This document shows, piece after piece, positions 62,101-64,000 of a DNA stretch of 64,000 nt. Under the pieces are notes generated by a model. That model worked only from the letters and a program-made list of their open reading frames with translations. It searched no databases and had not been told where the DNA came from. Location of the stretch: the NCBI GenBank assembly GCA_933207985.1, contig OW240916.1:293583207-293647206 (forward strand), given 5' to 3'. The first letter of the stretch is position 1. Every line of letters begins with the position of its first letter. The stretch comes from Pelobates cultripes (lineage: Eukaryota > Chordata > Amphibia > Anura > Pelobatidae). A program made the position numbers and the translations under genes.

Positions 62101-63385
62101 CCCCCTGGCTATCAGGCAACTGCTTCTGCTACTTACTGGTAATTTAACCCTAAAAATGGTGCTAAATTCAATTGCTCAGAGCACCTTCTCATTGAGCTGC
62201 ATTGGGGAGTCTGTGATTGGACAGCCACAGAAAGTCTGGGTGGGGTTAGAAGGGGAGGGCTTGCAAACACTGCAGACAAAGATCTGCAGCTGTTACAAGC
62301 TGAGTTTATTTTAGTTAATTATTTAAAGTAATTAACCATTACACTAATATAACAGTGAAGTCAATAACAAATATGCATGTTAATTCTATCCAAAATGTCC
62401 CATTTGAACGGTAAAGAAAACATACAAACATATCAGTATCTATTTGAAACTCAAAAGGTTAATGACACACGTCACCCTTTGAGTCAAACAGGCAGGTCAG
62501 ATCTTTCCATTTGAGATATATAGATATTGATAGACTAGTTGAGTCAAGTAGTTTGTATCTGCTACTAAGAGTGGCACTTTCGGTACCCTCTATATATTAA
62601 GGCAAGAGTTAAAGAGTTAGCCTTTAGTATAAAATATTTTCATTATGTTTACAATTCCCTAATGGGCAATATTCACTAGATCCCAAGTAACTTAATAGCC
62701 AATCACAGAACCTTCCAGGAAAATGTGTGTAATAAAATATGTGTTTTCATATGATGGCAAATATGCAATATTAGGTTTGGTTCCCCTCGTGCATGCATTT
62801 GCCCTGAGTGGGATTTAATAAGTAAATATTCCAGATTTAAAATAAAAATGTGTGTGCTAACAATAGACAGTTTAGCATATTTTTAAAATTTTACTTTATT
62901 GCTTAGATGTTACCTATCCAATCAATATGTTGTGTAAACACGTTAGGTTGTTTGTTTGTTTTTTGTTCATGTTTCACAACAAACACTGTTCTTAATCACA
63001 CTTACTTTTTAAAAGCACTTCTTCTTTTTAGCGTAGGGCTGACATACTAAATCCTTTTAGAAATTATTATTATTATTAAAACAACATCTTATTATTTTGT
63101 TTTTTTCCCCCCTAAAATTCTTTATGCTGAATGTACTTTATATGTTTTGTTTGTTTCAATAATCAGGTCCAAAACAAAATCAGAGAGGCCAAGAAGCGAC
63201 CTCCGCCTCCCCCACGCAGGGCCAGGATTCGCCGCACCAGCTCCCGACGCTCAGGTTACGCTTTCTCACATCAACAGGGATATGGTGATCTCATTACCTC
63301 GGGCAGGAACTTCCGACCTAAGATTCCTTTTCACCAAACGGGCAAGTTTACCCCAAGTGACAGGAGTCGAAGCACAAACTATTAG
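17064..63385 (+). CDS. ATP8B5: P4-ATPase phospholipid flippase, ATP8B class, probably ATP8B5 (26 exons; first coding exon missing)
   Basis: Class 1 P4-ATPase, which uses ATP to move phospholipid from the outer to the inner leaflet; the family usually needs a CDC50/TMEM30 partner. Twenty-six GT-AG exons join in phase to about 1,164 residues plus stop. Numbering from the first exon seen: M1-M2 about 48-85, DGET (A-domain) 159-162, M3-M4 271-335 with PISL 330-333, phosphorylated Asp383 in DKTGT, QSPDEGA about 483, KGADT 551, TGDK 665-668, GDGAND 807-812, M5-M10 about 865-1082, tail motif [16 protein letters not shown] from 1119. Length fits ATP8B2/4/5 (about 1,180-1,210). Stretches such as [19 protein letters not shown] and SLAYALEE resemble mouse Atp8b5 in particular; that comparison is from memory, so the paralogue name is less sure than the family. 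No frameshift or missing catalytic residue. Exon phase implies an upstream exon ending with one base of a codon. Confidence 0.95.
17490..17533. mobile_element. T2-like MITE right end (fragment)
   Basis: TTGTTATGGTGCCTTGAGTT followed by TCCCTTTAA; the left part is not recognisable. Confidence 0.5.
17534..18720. other. Intron: unclassified, with a short tandem array
   Basis: No protein similarity recognised. The 198-residue minus-strand frame (18121-18717) owes its length to the tandem array at 18219-18375. An old retroelement is possible but not shown. Confidence 0.4.
18219..18375 (+). repeat. Tandem repeat, about 4 units of 39-46 bp
   Basis: Four copies of CTGCACTCCCAGTGCTCCAA plus GCCAGCCTTG, with variable TGCTTTCCTTT spacers; the last copy is truncated. 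Confidence 0.85.
19260..19745 (+). mobile_element. Mariner-like element, internally deleted
   Basis: Imperfect inverted ends: GGGTGGGCCAAAATTCAGAG on the left and, reversed, GGGTGGGTCGAAATTTAGAG on the right, flanked by TA-rich sequence. Inside, [20 protein letters not shown] and [12 protein letters not shown] match the FW..ENPH...........V.VWCG region of a mariner-type transposase, with catalytic residues altered and most of the gene missing. Confidence 0.75.
20712..21307. mobile_element. T2-type MITE, complete, second family
   Basis: TTAA on both sides; left end TTAAAGGGACACTATAGTCA, right end GGTGACTATAGTGTCCCTTT followed by AA. Internal hairpins include ATTGAATCAATGAATC and the pair ACACTGTATTTTCTCAG / AAAATACAGTGTTTAC. 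Confidence 0.85.
23168..23408 (+). mobile_element. T2-type MITE, fifth family, right part lost
   Basis: Begins TTAAAGGGACAATATAGTGA; the interior TGCAGTCTCACTGCTCAATT and GCCATTTAGGAGATAAATC recurs at about 38.05-38.5 and 59.6 kb. Interrupted by the next element at 23409. Confidence 0.7.
23409..23665 (+). mobile_element. T2-type MITE, second family, left part
   Basis: Starts TTGAAGGAACGCTATAGGGC and continues with the ACACAAACATGTATTCCTGA hairpin; matches 8620 and 27250 copies up to GCTTTCCCATAGGAAAGCAT. The right end is missing. Confidence 0.65.
23767..24199 (+). mobile_element. T2-type MITE, first family, complete
   Basis: TTAAAGGACCACTATAGTGC on the left, GAGTGGTCCTTTAA on the right, 433 bp. 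Related throughout to 3910-4389 and 57140-57633. Confidence 0.85.
24196..24529 (-). mobile_element. T2-type MITE, first family, inverted and abutting the previous copy
   Basis: Starts at the right TTAA of the previous copy and runs in the opposite direction, ending GCACTATAGTGGTCCTTTAA. It carries the GGTGGGGGCACCCTCAGGGC block and an AAAGGTAAGTTTAACC sequence. Confidence 0.75.
24780..24862. mobile_element. T2-like MITE fragment
   Basis: Right end ATGAAGTTGTCATGGTGCCC then CTAGTGTTCCTTTAA, related to the CACCATAACCACT family. Confidence 0.5.
26500..26774. mobile_element. T2-like MITE, third family, degraded
   Basis: CATGCATGCCTTTAATTATG and TTGGGGATAGATCTAAAAAC match the copy at 10.2 kb; the right end is AAGTGTCCCTTTAA. 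Confidence 0.5.
26771..27008. mobile_element. T2-type MITE, short copy
   Basis: TTAA at both ends, 238 bp; the right end is CACTATAGTGTACCTTTAA. It contains the pair CACCTCTAGCGGCACTCACT / GGCCACTAGAGGTG. Confidence 0.6.
27250..27770. mobile_element. T2-type MITE, second family
   Basis: Left end TTAAAAAAGAAACACTATAG and right end GTTGACTATAGTGTCCCTTT, each slightly decayed; close to the 8620-9126 copy over its length. Confidence 0.75.
28369..28482 (+). CDS. ATP8B5: Exon: approach to M1 and start of M1
   Basis: Acceptor tcttacag, donor gtaaaa; 38 codons, phase 0 on both sides. Encodes [10 protein letters not shown] then [18 protein letters not shown], the signature run of P4-ATPases leading into membrane segment M1. 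Confidence 0.97.
29124..29728. mobile_element. T2-like MITE interrupted by another repeat
   Basis: Left end TTAAAGGACCAATCCAAGCA with CACAGCCACT; right end CACTGAAGTGGTTATGGTAT then TTGGAGTAAC. The central part (about 29200-29470) is a different repeat that carries the hammerhead-like motif. Confidence 0.5.
29246..29303 (+). ncRNA. Hammerhead-ribozyme-like motif, probably decayed
   Basis: In order: CTGATGA (29255-29261), a four-pair stem II GGCC/GGTC around the loop CAAAGAA (29262-29276), GAAA (29277-29280), a two-pair stem III closed by GATC, and the cleavage-type triplet GTC (29286-29288), then CAGGG. GATAC (29246-29250) can pair with GTATC (29299-29303) as distal stem I. The near part of stem I is missing: CCCTG, which would pair with CAGGG, overlaps the core, as if one CTG of a CTGCTG had been deleted. 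Type I hammerheads with tiny stem III occur in Penelope-like and satellite repeats of amphibians. This copy is likely inactive. Confidence 0.6.
30106..30204 (+). CDS. ATP8B5: Exon: end of M1, M2
   Basis: Acceptor tacgcag, donor gtaagt; 33 codons, phase 0. [20 protein letters not shown] and following residues form M1/M2, ending in VKDAIDDY, the conserved junction to the actuator domain. Confidence 0.97.
30287..30345 (+). mobile_element. T2-like MITE left end
   Basis: TTAAAGGGACTCTCCAACCA then CCGTAACCACAATAGCTT; no right end seen before the hAT element. Confidence 0.5.
30652..30710. promoter_or_regulatory. Paired TCTCGCGAGA motifs around an RFX-type X-box
   Basis: TCTCGCGAGA occurs at 30652-30661 and 30701-30710; between them GTTACCATGGCAAC (30671-30684) is a perfect palindromic X-box of the type bound by RFX factors. 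TCTCGCGAGA is a vertebrate CpG-promoter element reported to bind BANP. All three lie within 59 bases inside the hAT element. Confidence 0.7.
30883..31242 (+). repeat. 26-bp minisatellite, running into the assembly gap
   Basis: Units of CACTCACACAAACACCCATC plus ATCCAG repeat at 26-base spacing, then shorter variants. The array continues into the gap and reappears at 31593, so its true length is unknown. Confidence 0.92.
31243..31592. other. Assembly gap (350 N)
   Basis: Run of N inside the minisatellite; open frames called across it are meaningless. Confidence 1.
31593..31880 (+). repeat. Degenerate tandem repeat after the gap
   Basis: Repeats of CTGCATTCACTATACACACT with many substitutions; part of the hAT element. 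Confidence 0.8.
31986..33569. other. Intron: no gene or clear repeat seen
   Basis: AT-rich, with a small GC-richer part at 32230-32420. Chance open frames only. Confidence 0.5.
33570..33631 (+). CDS. ATP8B5: Exon: actuator domain start
   Basis: Acceptor ttgttttag, donor gtaagt; encodes [20 protein letters not shown] plus two bases of a split Gln codon. [11 protein letters not shown] is a class 1 P4-ATPase hallmark. Confidence 0.97.
33632..35736. other. Intron: T2-like fragments only
   Basis: TTTAAAGCAGCAGTCTAAGC with CACCATAATTGTAGTGGATA at about 34850-34895 and CATTCTAAGCACCATAACCA at about 35570 look like decayed ends of the CACCATAACCACT MITE family. The rest is unassigned. Confidence 0.4.
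35737..35809 (+). CDS. ATP8B5: Exon: actuator domain, GDIIKLENN segment
   Basis: Acceptor ttcttgcag, donor gtgaga; one base completing Gln, then [20 protein letters not shown] and NFVT; ends in phase 0. Confidence 0.97.
35810..36714. other. Intron: nothing recognised
   Basis: Unique-looking AT-rich sequence with no transposon termini or conserved coding motif seen. Confidence 0.5.
36715..36785 (+). CDS. ATP8B5: Exon: actuator domain up to the DGET motif
   Basis: Acceptor ctgtctttag, donor gttagt; [20 protein letters not shown] then ELD and two bases of Gly. The DGET dephosphorylation loop is split across this donor, as in related genes. Confidence 0.97.
37101..37183 (+). CDS. ATP8B5: Exon: actuator domain, ETNLKVKQ segment
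   Basis: Acceptor tttgtttcag, donor gttggt; completes Gly, then [20 protein letters not shown] and HQLSQFD, with one base of the next Gly codon. Confidence 0.97.
37184..37806. other. Intron: nothing recognised
   Basis: No repeat termini or coding motif; a short CTATCTATCG-like run near 37735. Confidence 0.5.
37807..37965 (+). CDS. ATP8B5: Exon: actuator domain, [10 protein letters not shown] segment
   Basis: Acceptor tccttttag, donor gtcaga; 52 whole codons. Contains [17 protein letters not shown] and [20 protein letters not shown], both strongly conserved in the family. Confidence 0.97.
37990..38540. mobile_element. T2-type MITE, fifth family
   Basis: Inverted internal arms: TGCAGTCTCACTGCTTTATT with GCCATTTAGTAG near the left, and CTCCTAAATGGCAGATGATT with GAGCAGTGAGAC near the right. 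The right end GACTATAGTGTCCCTTTAA is clear; the left terminus has decayed. A hAT MITE sits exactly in its right end. Confidence 0.65.
38541..38713. mobile_element. Fold-back hAT-type MITE with 8-bp target duplication
   Basis: Two 79-base arms that are reverse complements except for two positions, starting CAGGGGTTCTCAACC and separated by about 15 T-rich bases. CTTTAAAG is duplicated at 38533-38540 and 38714-38721. Confidence 0.92.
38994..39082 (+). CDS. ATP8B5: Exon: link to M3
   Basis: Acceptor ttccgtgtag, donor gtatgt; [20 protein letters not shown] then RLMNLLVLW. Ends in phase 0 just before M3. Confidence 0.97.
39390..39586 (+). CDS. ATP8B5: Exon: M3, exoplasmic loop and M4 with PISL
   Basis: Acceptor tctcttctag, donor gtaagg; 65 codons plus two bases of Ser. 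M3 is [17 protein letters not shown], the loop contains [14 protein letters not shown], and M4 ends in [14 protein letters not shown] is the P4-ATPase replacement for the cation-binding PEGL of ion pumps. The GYYFQ.(F/Y)LPW loop resembles ATP8B5. Confidence 0.97.
39587..40177. other. Intron: nothing recognised
   Basis: AT- and pyrimidine-rich sequence between the M4 exon and the phosphorylation-site exon; no repeat boundary seen. Confidence 0.5.
40178..40386 (+). CDS. ATP8B5: Exon: phosphorylation site (DKTGT)
   Basis: Acceptor cttaccag, donor gtatgt; 69 codons. [20 protein letters not shown] leads to [20 protein letters not shown] and TGTLTQN. The Asp of DKTGT is the residue phosphorylated in each cycle, and it is intact. 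Confidence 0.98.
41687..41723 (-). ncRNA. Degenerate hammerhead-like core
   Basis: Minus strand: ATGA (41718-41721), AAA, stem II GCTCC / GGGGC around a short AACA-containing loop, then GAAAC. The CTGA part of the core is altered (GCATGA). Similar in layout to 29246-29303, but weaker. Confidence 0.35.
41877..43357 (-). mobile_element. Poly(A)-tailed retroelement inserted with 17-bp target duplication
   Basis: TTGTAAATATCTTTTTT occurs at 41860-41876 and again at 43358-43374. Between them, a T tract at the left is the reversed poly(A) tail, and the right end is a GC-rich 5' start (reversed, GGGGGCCGGGCCGGGCC). A second T tract at 42104-42114 suggests nesting. The minus-strand frame 42722-43120 contains PKMAATE but no recognised domain; an L1/Tx1-type element is plausible. 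Confidence 0.7.
43728..43771 (+). CDS. ATP8B5: Exon: short P/N-domain linker
   Basis: Acceptor tcttttag, donor gtaggt; only 44 bases, encoding the end of a split Gly and [14 protein letters not shown]. Phases match both neighbours. Confidence 0.93.
43892..44057 (+). CDS. ATP8B5: Exon: nucleotide-binding domain, first part
   Basis: Acceptor cttacacag, donor gtgagt; 55 codons plus one base. [20 protein letters not shown] and [30 protein letters not shown] matches my memory of ATP8B5 more closely than ATP8B2 or ATP8B4. Confidence 0.97.
44058..45119. other. Intron: nothing recognised
   Basis: AT-rich, with no repeat termini seen on either strand. Confidence 0.5.
45120..45308 (+). CDS. ATP8B5: Exon: nucleotide-binding domain, QSPDEGALV
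   Basis: Acceptor cggtcctag, donor gtgagc; 62 whole codons. Contains [20 protein letters not shown] and [16 protein letters not shown], which line the ATP site. Confidence 0.97.
45309..46602. other. Intron: no gene or clear repeat seen
   Basis: A more complex stretch at 45900-46390 has short frames without recognisable domains; it may be an old repeat. Confidence 0.4.
46603..46718 (+). CDS. ATP8B5: Exon: nucleotide-binding domain, KGADT
   Basis: Acceptor tgtccacag, donor gtaaat; completes Val, then [20 protein letters not shown] and [22 protein letters not shown] is the conserved nucleotide-binding motif. Confidence 0.97.
47067..47106. repeat. (AT)n microsatellite
   Basis: About 20 uninterrupted TA units in an AT-rich part of the intron 46719-47980; nothing else is recognised in that intron. 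Confidence 0.95.
47981..48145 (+). CDS. ATP8B5: Exon: nucleotide-binding domain, EGLRTL
   Basis: Acceptor ggtctgcag, donor gttagg (weaker than the others because of T at +3). 55 codons, phase 0; [20 protein letters not shown] to [20 protein letters not shown]. Confidence 0.96.
48235..48490 (+). repeat. CA-rich degenerate repeat
   Basis: Irregular ACACACAAACACAC and ACAGATACAC runs within the intron; the following sequence to about 49990 shows nothing recognisable apart from a T tract near 49461-49482. Confidence 0.75.
50443..50532 (+). repeat. Long hairpin enclosing a CTGAGGA-GAAAC motif
   Basis: GGATGTCCCAAATA (50443-50456) pairs perfectly with TATTTGGGACATCC (about 50519-50532). The loop contains CCCTGAGGACGAAACCGGTC, which has hammerhead-like CTGANGA and GAAAC but no stem II between them. 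Confidence 0.55.
50535..51007. mobile_element. GC-rich repeat with hAT-like right terminus
   Basis: A C/T-rich part with repeated CCTTAGTGGTCCTCCC is followed by a GC-rich imperfect palindrome (50744-50888) and then CGCCCTAGGCGAGTGCCTAA to CACACCGGCCCTG. Reversed, that end reads CAGGGCCGGTGTGTC, a hAT-like terminus. No matching left end or target duplication was found. Confidence 0.5.
51007..51510 (+). repeat. 32-bp minisatellite
   Basis: About 15 units of GAACATCTCCCACTATCCAT plus CCTACACCTGAC, with substitutions and some shortened units, directly after the CCGGCCCTG terminus and 89 bases before an exon. Confidence 0.92.
51599..51710 (+). CDS. ATP8B5: Exon: P-domain, TGDK
   Basis: Acceptor atctttgaag, donor gtaaga; [20 protein letters not shown] then [16 protein letters not shown] and one base of Glu. 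IEDKLQ.GVP and LTGDK(Q/K) are core P-domain motifs. Confidence 0.97.
51735..53455 (-). pseudogene. CR1-clade LINE, 5'-truncated and broken
   Basis: Reverse transcriptase pieces on the minus strand: [12 protein letters not shown] sequence near 53310, [20 protein letters not shown] (53184 downward), and [20 protein letters not shown] with [20 protein letters not shown] (52390-52121). The 3' part encodes a [13 protein letters not shown] tail region. Frames are separated by stops and shifts, so it is inactive. Confidence 0.88.
53930..54215 (+). repeat. Degenerate tandem repeat of about 50 bp
   Basis: Loose copies of GTGACATTGCTGGTTATAGA followed by GGGCAGACGT and ATTAATCCTGTG. Confidence 0.6.
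54242..54347 (+). CDS. ATP8B5: Exon: P-domain, [10 protein letters not shown]
   Basis: Acceptor gttcccccag, donor gtaata; completes Glu, then [20 protein letters not shown] and [14 protein letters not shown] plus two bases of Arg. Confidence 0.97.
54604..54757 (+). CDS. ATP8B5: Exon: variable insertion of the P-domain
   Basis: Acceptor tttattttag, donor gtaagt; [20 protein letters not shown], a Lys-rich stretch, then [10 protein letters not shown]. This is the most variable part of ATP8B proteins, and ARKKM.P.S.L resembles ATP8B5. Confidence 0.95.
54932..55115 (+). CDS. ATP8B5: Exon: P-domain, GDGAND hinge
   Basis: Acceptor cttcataaag, donor gtatgt; 61 codons plus one base. [40 protein letters not shown] and [11 protein letters not shown], the Mg-binding motif. 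A 1,026-bp hAT element begins 16 bp after this exon. Confidence 0.97.
55132..56157. mobile_element. Nonautonomous hAT element, 1,026 bp, next to a splice donor
   Basis: Inverted termini CAAGCATGTCAAATTCAAAG and (reversed) CAAGCATGTCAAACTCGTGG, a form of the known CAGGG.TGTCAAACTC hAT end. Target duplication GTGTAAGC / GTGTTAGC (55124-55131, 56158-56165; one change). The interior has a CA-rich array, an ACGTCAC-rich stretch near 55550 and a GC palindrome near 55900, but no transposase. Confidence 0.85.
55620..55800 (+). repeat. CA-rich tandem repeat inside the hAT element
   Basis: Irregular ACACTCACTGACATACACAT and GACAGACACAGACAG units. Confidence 0.8.
56374..56597 (+). CDS. ATP8B5: Exon: end of P-domain and M5
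   Basis: Acceptor tttttccag, donor gtgagt; 74 codons. [20 protein letters not shown], then [20 protein letters not shown] and M5 ([20 protein letters not shown]). Confidence 0.98.
57140..57633 (+). mobile_element. T2-type MITE, first family, complete
   Basis: TTAA on both sides; starts TTAAAGGACCACTATAGTGC with the AAAACATACTCGTTTTCC hairpin and ends AGAGTGGTCCTTTAA. Confidence 0.87.
57675..57805 (+). pseudogene. LINE ORF2 C-terminal fragment (L2/CR1-like)
   Basis: Encodes [20 protein letters not shown] then [15 protein letters not shown], the WNSLP....R...SL..FK..L.T.L signature of the C-terminus of L2/CR1-group retrotransposons. It lies between two oppositely oriented T2 MITEs. Confidence 0.75.
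57815..58186 (-). mobile_element. T2-type MITE, first family, inverted, one end lost
   Basis: The interior ACATAGCAGTTTC and GCCTCTAGTGGCTGTCTCAT matches the 57140 copy in reverse; the terminus is CTGGCAATATAGTGTTCCTT followed by TAA. It carries GAGAAAGGTAAGTG at 58104-58117. Confidence 0.7.
58225..58600 (-). mobile_element. Possible poly(A)-tailed retroelement end, antisense
   Basis: A T-rich stretch then GTAATAGCATTTTTATTAAA resembles the reversed tails at 212 and 41877. No coding part recognised. Confidence 0.35.
58626..58709 (+). CDS. ATP8B5: Exon: M6
   Basis: Acceptor tattacag, donor gtatgt; 28 codons, phase 0: [20 protein letters not shown] then LGMSLFDQ. Confidence 0.97.
59130..59368. 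mobile_element. T2-type MITE, second family, internally deleted
   Basis: Left end TTAAAGGGACACTATAGTCA with the CCAGAACAACTACAG hairpin; right end AACACTATAGAGTCAGGAAT then ACTGACCCTATAGTGTTCCT. Only 239 bp remain. Confidence 0.75.
59583..59760 (+). mobile_element. T2-type MITE, fifth family, degraded
   Basis: GTAAAGAGATACTCTAAATA, CTTAGCTTAATGAAGTGGTG and CCAGTCTCACTGCTTAGTTG follow the order seen at 23168. Confidence 0.5.
59839..60084 (+). CDS. ATP8B5: Exon: M7 and M8
   Basis: Acceptor gtcctag, donor gtaaat; 82 codons, phase 0. Starts [21 protein letters not shown]7 is within [20 protein letters not shown] and M8 within [28 protein letters not shown] is a match to ATP8B5 as I recall it. 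Confidence 0.97.
60583..60720. mobile_element. Palindromic hAT-type MITE
   Basis: Arms GGTCCTCAAACTCCGGCCCC then CAGATGTTGCTGAACTACAA and CTCCCATGATTC are inverted around a short centre. Flanking CTTTGTAC (60575-60582) and CTTTATAC (60721-60728) are an 8-bp target duplication with one change. Confidence 0.85.
60843..60981 (+). CDS. ATP8B5: Exon: M9
   Basis: Acceptor cattgtag, donor gtaagt; [20 protein letters not shown] then [17 protein letters not shown]; ends with one base of Gly. Confidence 0.97.
61121..61372 (-). mobile_element. tRNA-derived SINE, antisense
   Basis: Reversed, it begins TTAGCTCAGTTGGTATTCCC (A box) and has GGTCACAGGTTCAAAGCC (B box). It continues with CCTTCCGAGGTCGATAAAAT then GAGTACC, and ends AAAGCGCTTTGAGTCCCACT with AATAATAAT-like repeats. 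Confidence 0.8.
61781..61911 (+). CDS. ATP8B5: Exon: M10
   Basis: Acceptor acttcttcag, donor gtaaga; [20 protein letters not shown] then [20 protein letters not shown] and SDK; phase 0 at the end. Confidence 0.97.
62090..62340 (-). mobile_element. T2-like MITE, third family, fragment
   Basis: GAGCTGCATTGGGGAGTCTG followed by TGATTGGACAGCCACAGAAA is the reverse of the block at 10.32-10.36 kb. The termini have decayed. Confidence 0.5.
62341..63166. other. Last intron: nothing else recognised
   Basis: AT-rich sequence with no coding motif or repeat boundary; ends with the pyrimidine tract and acceptor of the last coding exon. Confidence 0.5.
63167..63385 (+). CDS. ATP8B5: Last coding exon: cytosolic C-terminal tail and stop
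   Basis: Acceptor caataatcag; 72 codons and a TAG stop. A basic, proline-rich stretch ([15 protein letters not shown]) precedes [20 protein letters not shown], the family tail motif which in human ATP8B1 lies in the autoinhibitory segment. The remaining tail is short (about 25 residues). Confidence 0.97.
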   Translation, partial: VQNKIREAKKRPPPPPRRARIRRTSSRRSGYAFSHQQGYGDLITSGRNFRPKIPFHQTGKFTPSDRSRSTNY

Positions 63386-64000
63386 AGAGAGACTAATATG
63401 GCCATCAGCAATTTTCAAAGGACAATTCAGGATTGTAACTTGGGCTCTTTAAAGGACTCTGCCTCTTGCGGTAATAAAATAGGTCTCAGGCGCTCCATGA
63501 CCGCAACAAATGAAAGAGCGCAACACCAGGCCTCACCGTGGTTTGATCACTGGGCAGCCATTTTAGATATGTGATTACAATCACGATGTCATCGAGCTTT
63601 AAACGACTGAAAATGGTTTCTTATGAATAGTGCTAAATATTTATAAAGACAAGACAATAAAAAGGGTGGGAAAATACATTTATCGCTACCCCTATTGTAT
63701 TGACATTGCTTTATTTTTACATAGTTTAACCAAAGAAAACTAACAGGGCTACAAAGTTTCCAGGGACCTGTAACCAACATAAAGCATTTGCACTACACCC
63801 TCTCCTTAAGCAGAATATCAGAATTCAAAGTAGCCTCCATCTGAGTGAAGATGAATGTATAGTTACATTTGTTTAGTGTTGTATACTATACTGTTTATAT
63901 GTTTTATGTTGTATCTTCACAAAAGTTTTGACACCATTCCATGTTTTTATTAAGAAAGGGTTAAACTGCAGCCTAGCCAAAAGTCGAAACCCTTACAGCG
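63386..64000 (+). other. 3' UTR and downstream flank
   Basis: No coding sequence seen. AATAAA occurs at 63473-63478 and again at 63657-63662; either could end the transcript. The true cleavage site cannot be told from sequence alone. Confidence 0.5.
63473..63478 (+). terminator. Candidate polyadenylation signal
   Basis: Canonical AATAAA 88 bases after the stop codon. A second AATAAA at 63657 is a competing candidate. Confidence 0.45.

Overview
This window is vertebrate nuclear DNA, most likely from a frog (anuran amphibian) other than Xenopus. It contains one multi-exon protein-coding gene on the + strand embedded in introns and flanks packed with DNA transposons. The frog call rests on many TTAA-flanked miniature elements starting TTAAAGGRR (the T2/Kolobok MITE class described in Xenopus), several hAT and Tc1/mariner remnants, a CR1-clade LINE and a tRNA-derived SINE. 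There is no bacterial or organellar character.

The gene is a P4-ATPase phospholipid flippase of the ATP8B (class 1) group. I assembled 26 consecutive coding exons (17064 to 63385) with GT-AG borders and matching phases, giving about 1,164 codons including the split first one, plus the stop at 63383-63385. All catalytic motifs are intact: DGET, PISL, the DKTGT phosphorylation site, KGADT, TGDK and GDGAND, with ten membrane segments. Family-specific stretches resemble ATP8B5 (mouse FetA) more than ATP8B1, ATP8B2 or ATP8B4, but this comparison is from memory. The small first coding exon with the ATG was not found; it should end with one base of a codon and lie in or upstream of 1-17063.

Layout: 1-17063 is the 5' flank or first intron, with a mariner-type MITE with a cytosine-rich core (1490-2155), T2 MITEs, Tc1 remnants on both strands, pyrimidine-rich repeats and a (CT)n tract. 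17064-28482 holds the first two identified exons separated by an 11 kb intron with a mariner remnant and a T2 cluster. 28483-40386 holds the A-domain and M1-M4 exons and the phosphorylation-site exon; its introns carry a hammerhead-ribozyme-like motif (about 29.25 kb), a hAT element with a promoter-like motif cluster, a 26-bp minisatellite and an assembly gap (30501-31977), and a fold-back hAT MITE (38541-38713). 40387-43727 is one intron made of a compound inverted element and a nested retroelement. 43728-55115 holds the nucleotide-binding and P-domain exons, with a GC-rich module, a 32-bp minisatellite and an antisense CR1 LINE between them. 55116-63385 holds the M5-M10 and tail exons, with a 1,026-bp hAT insertion 16 bp past a splice donor, more T2 MITEs, an L2-like LINE fragment and an antisense SINE. 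63386-64000 is 3' UTR and flank with candidate poly(A) signals.

The most unusual observations are the two TCTCGCGAGA motifs bracketing an RFX-type X-box inside a precisely bounded hAT element, hammerhead-like catalytic-core motifs at three places, and the compound inverted element in the 40.4-43.7 kb intron that may be Penelope-like.
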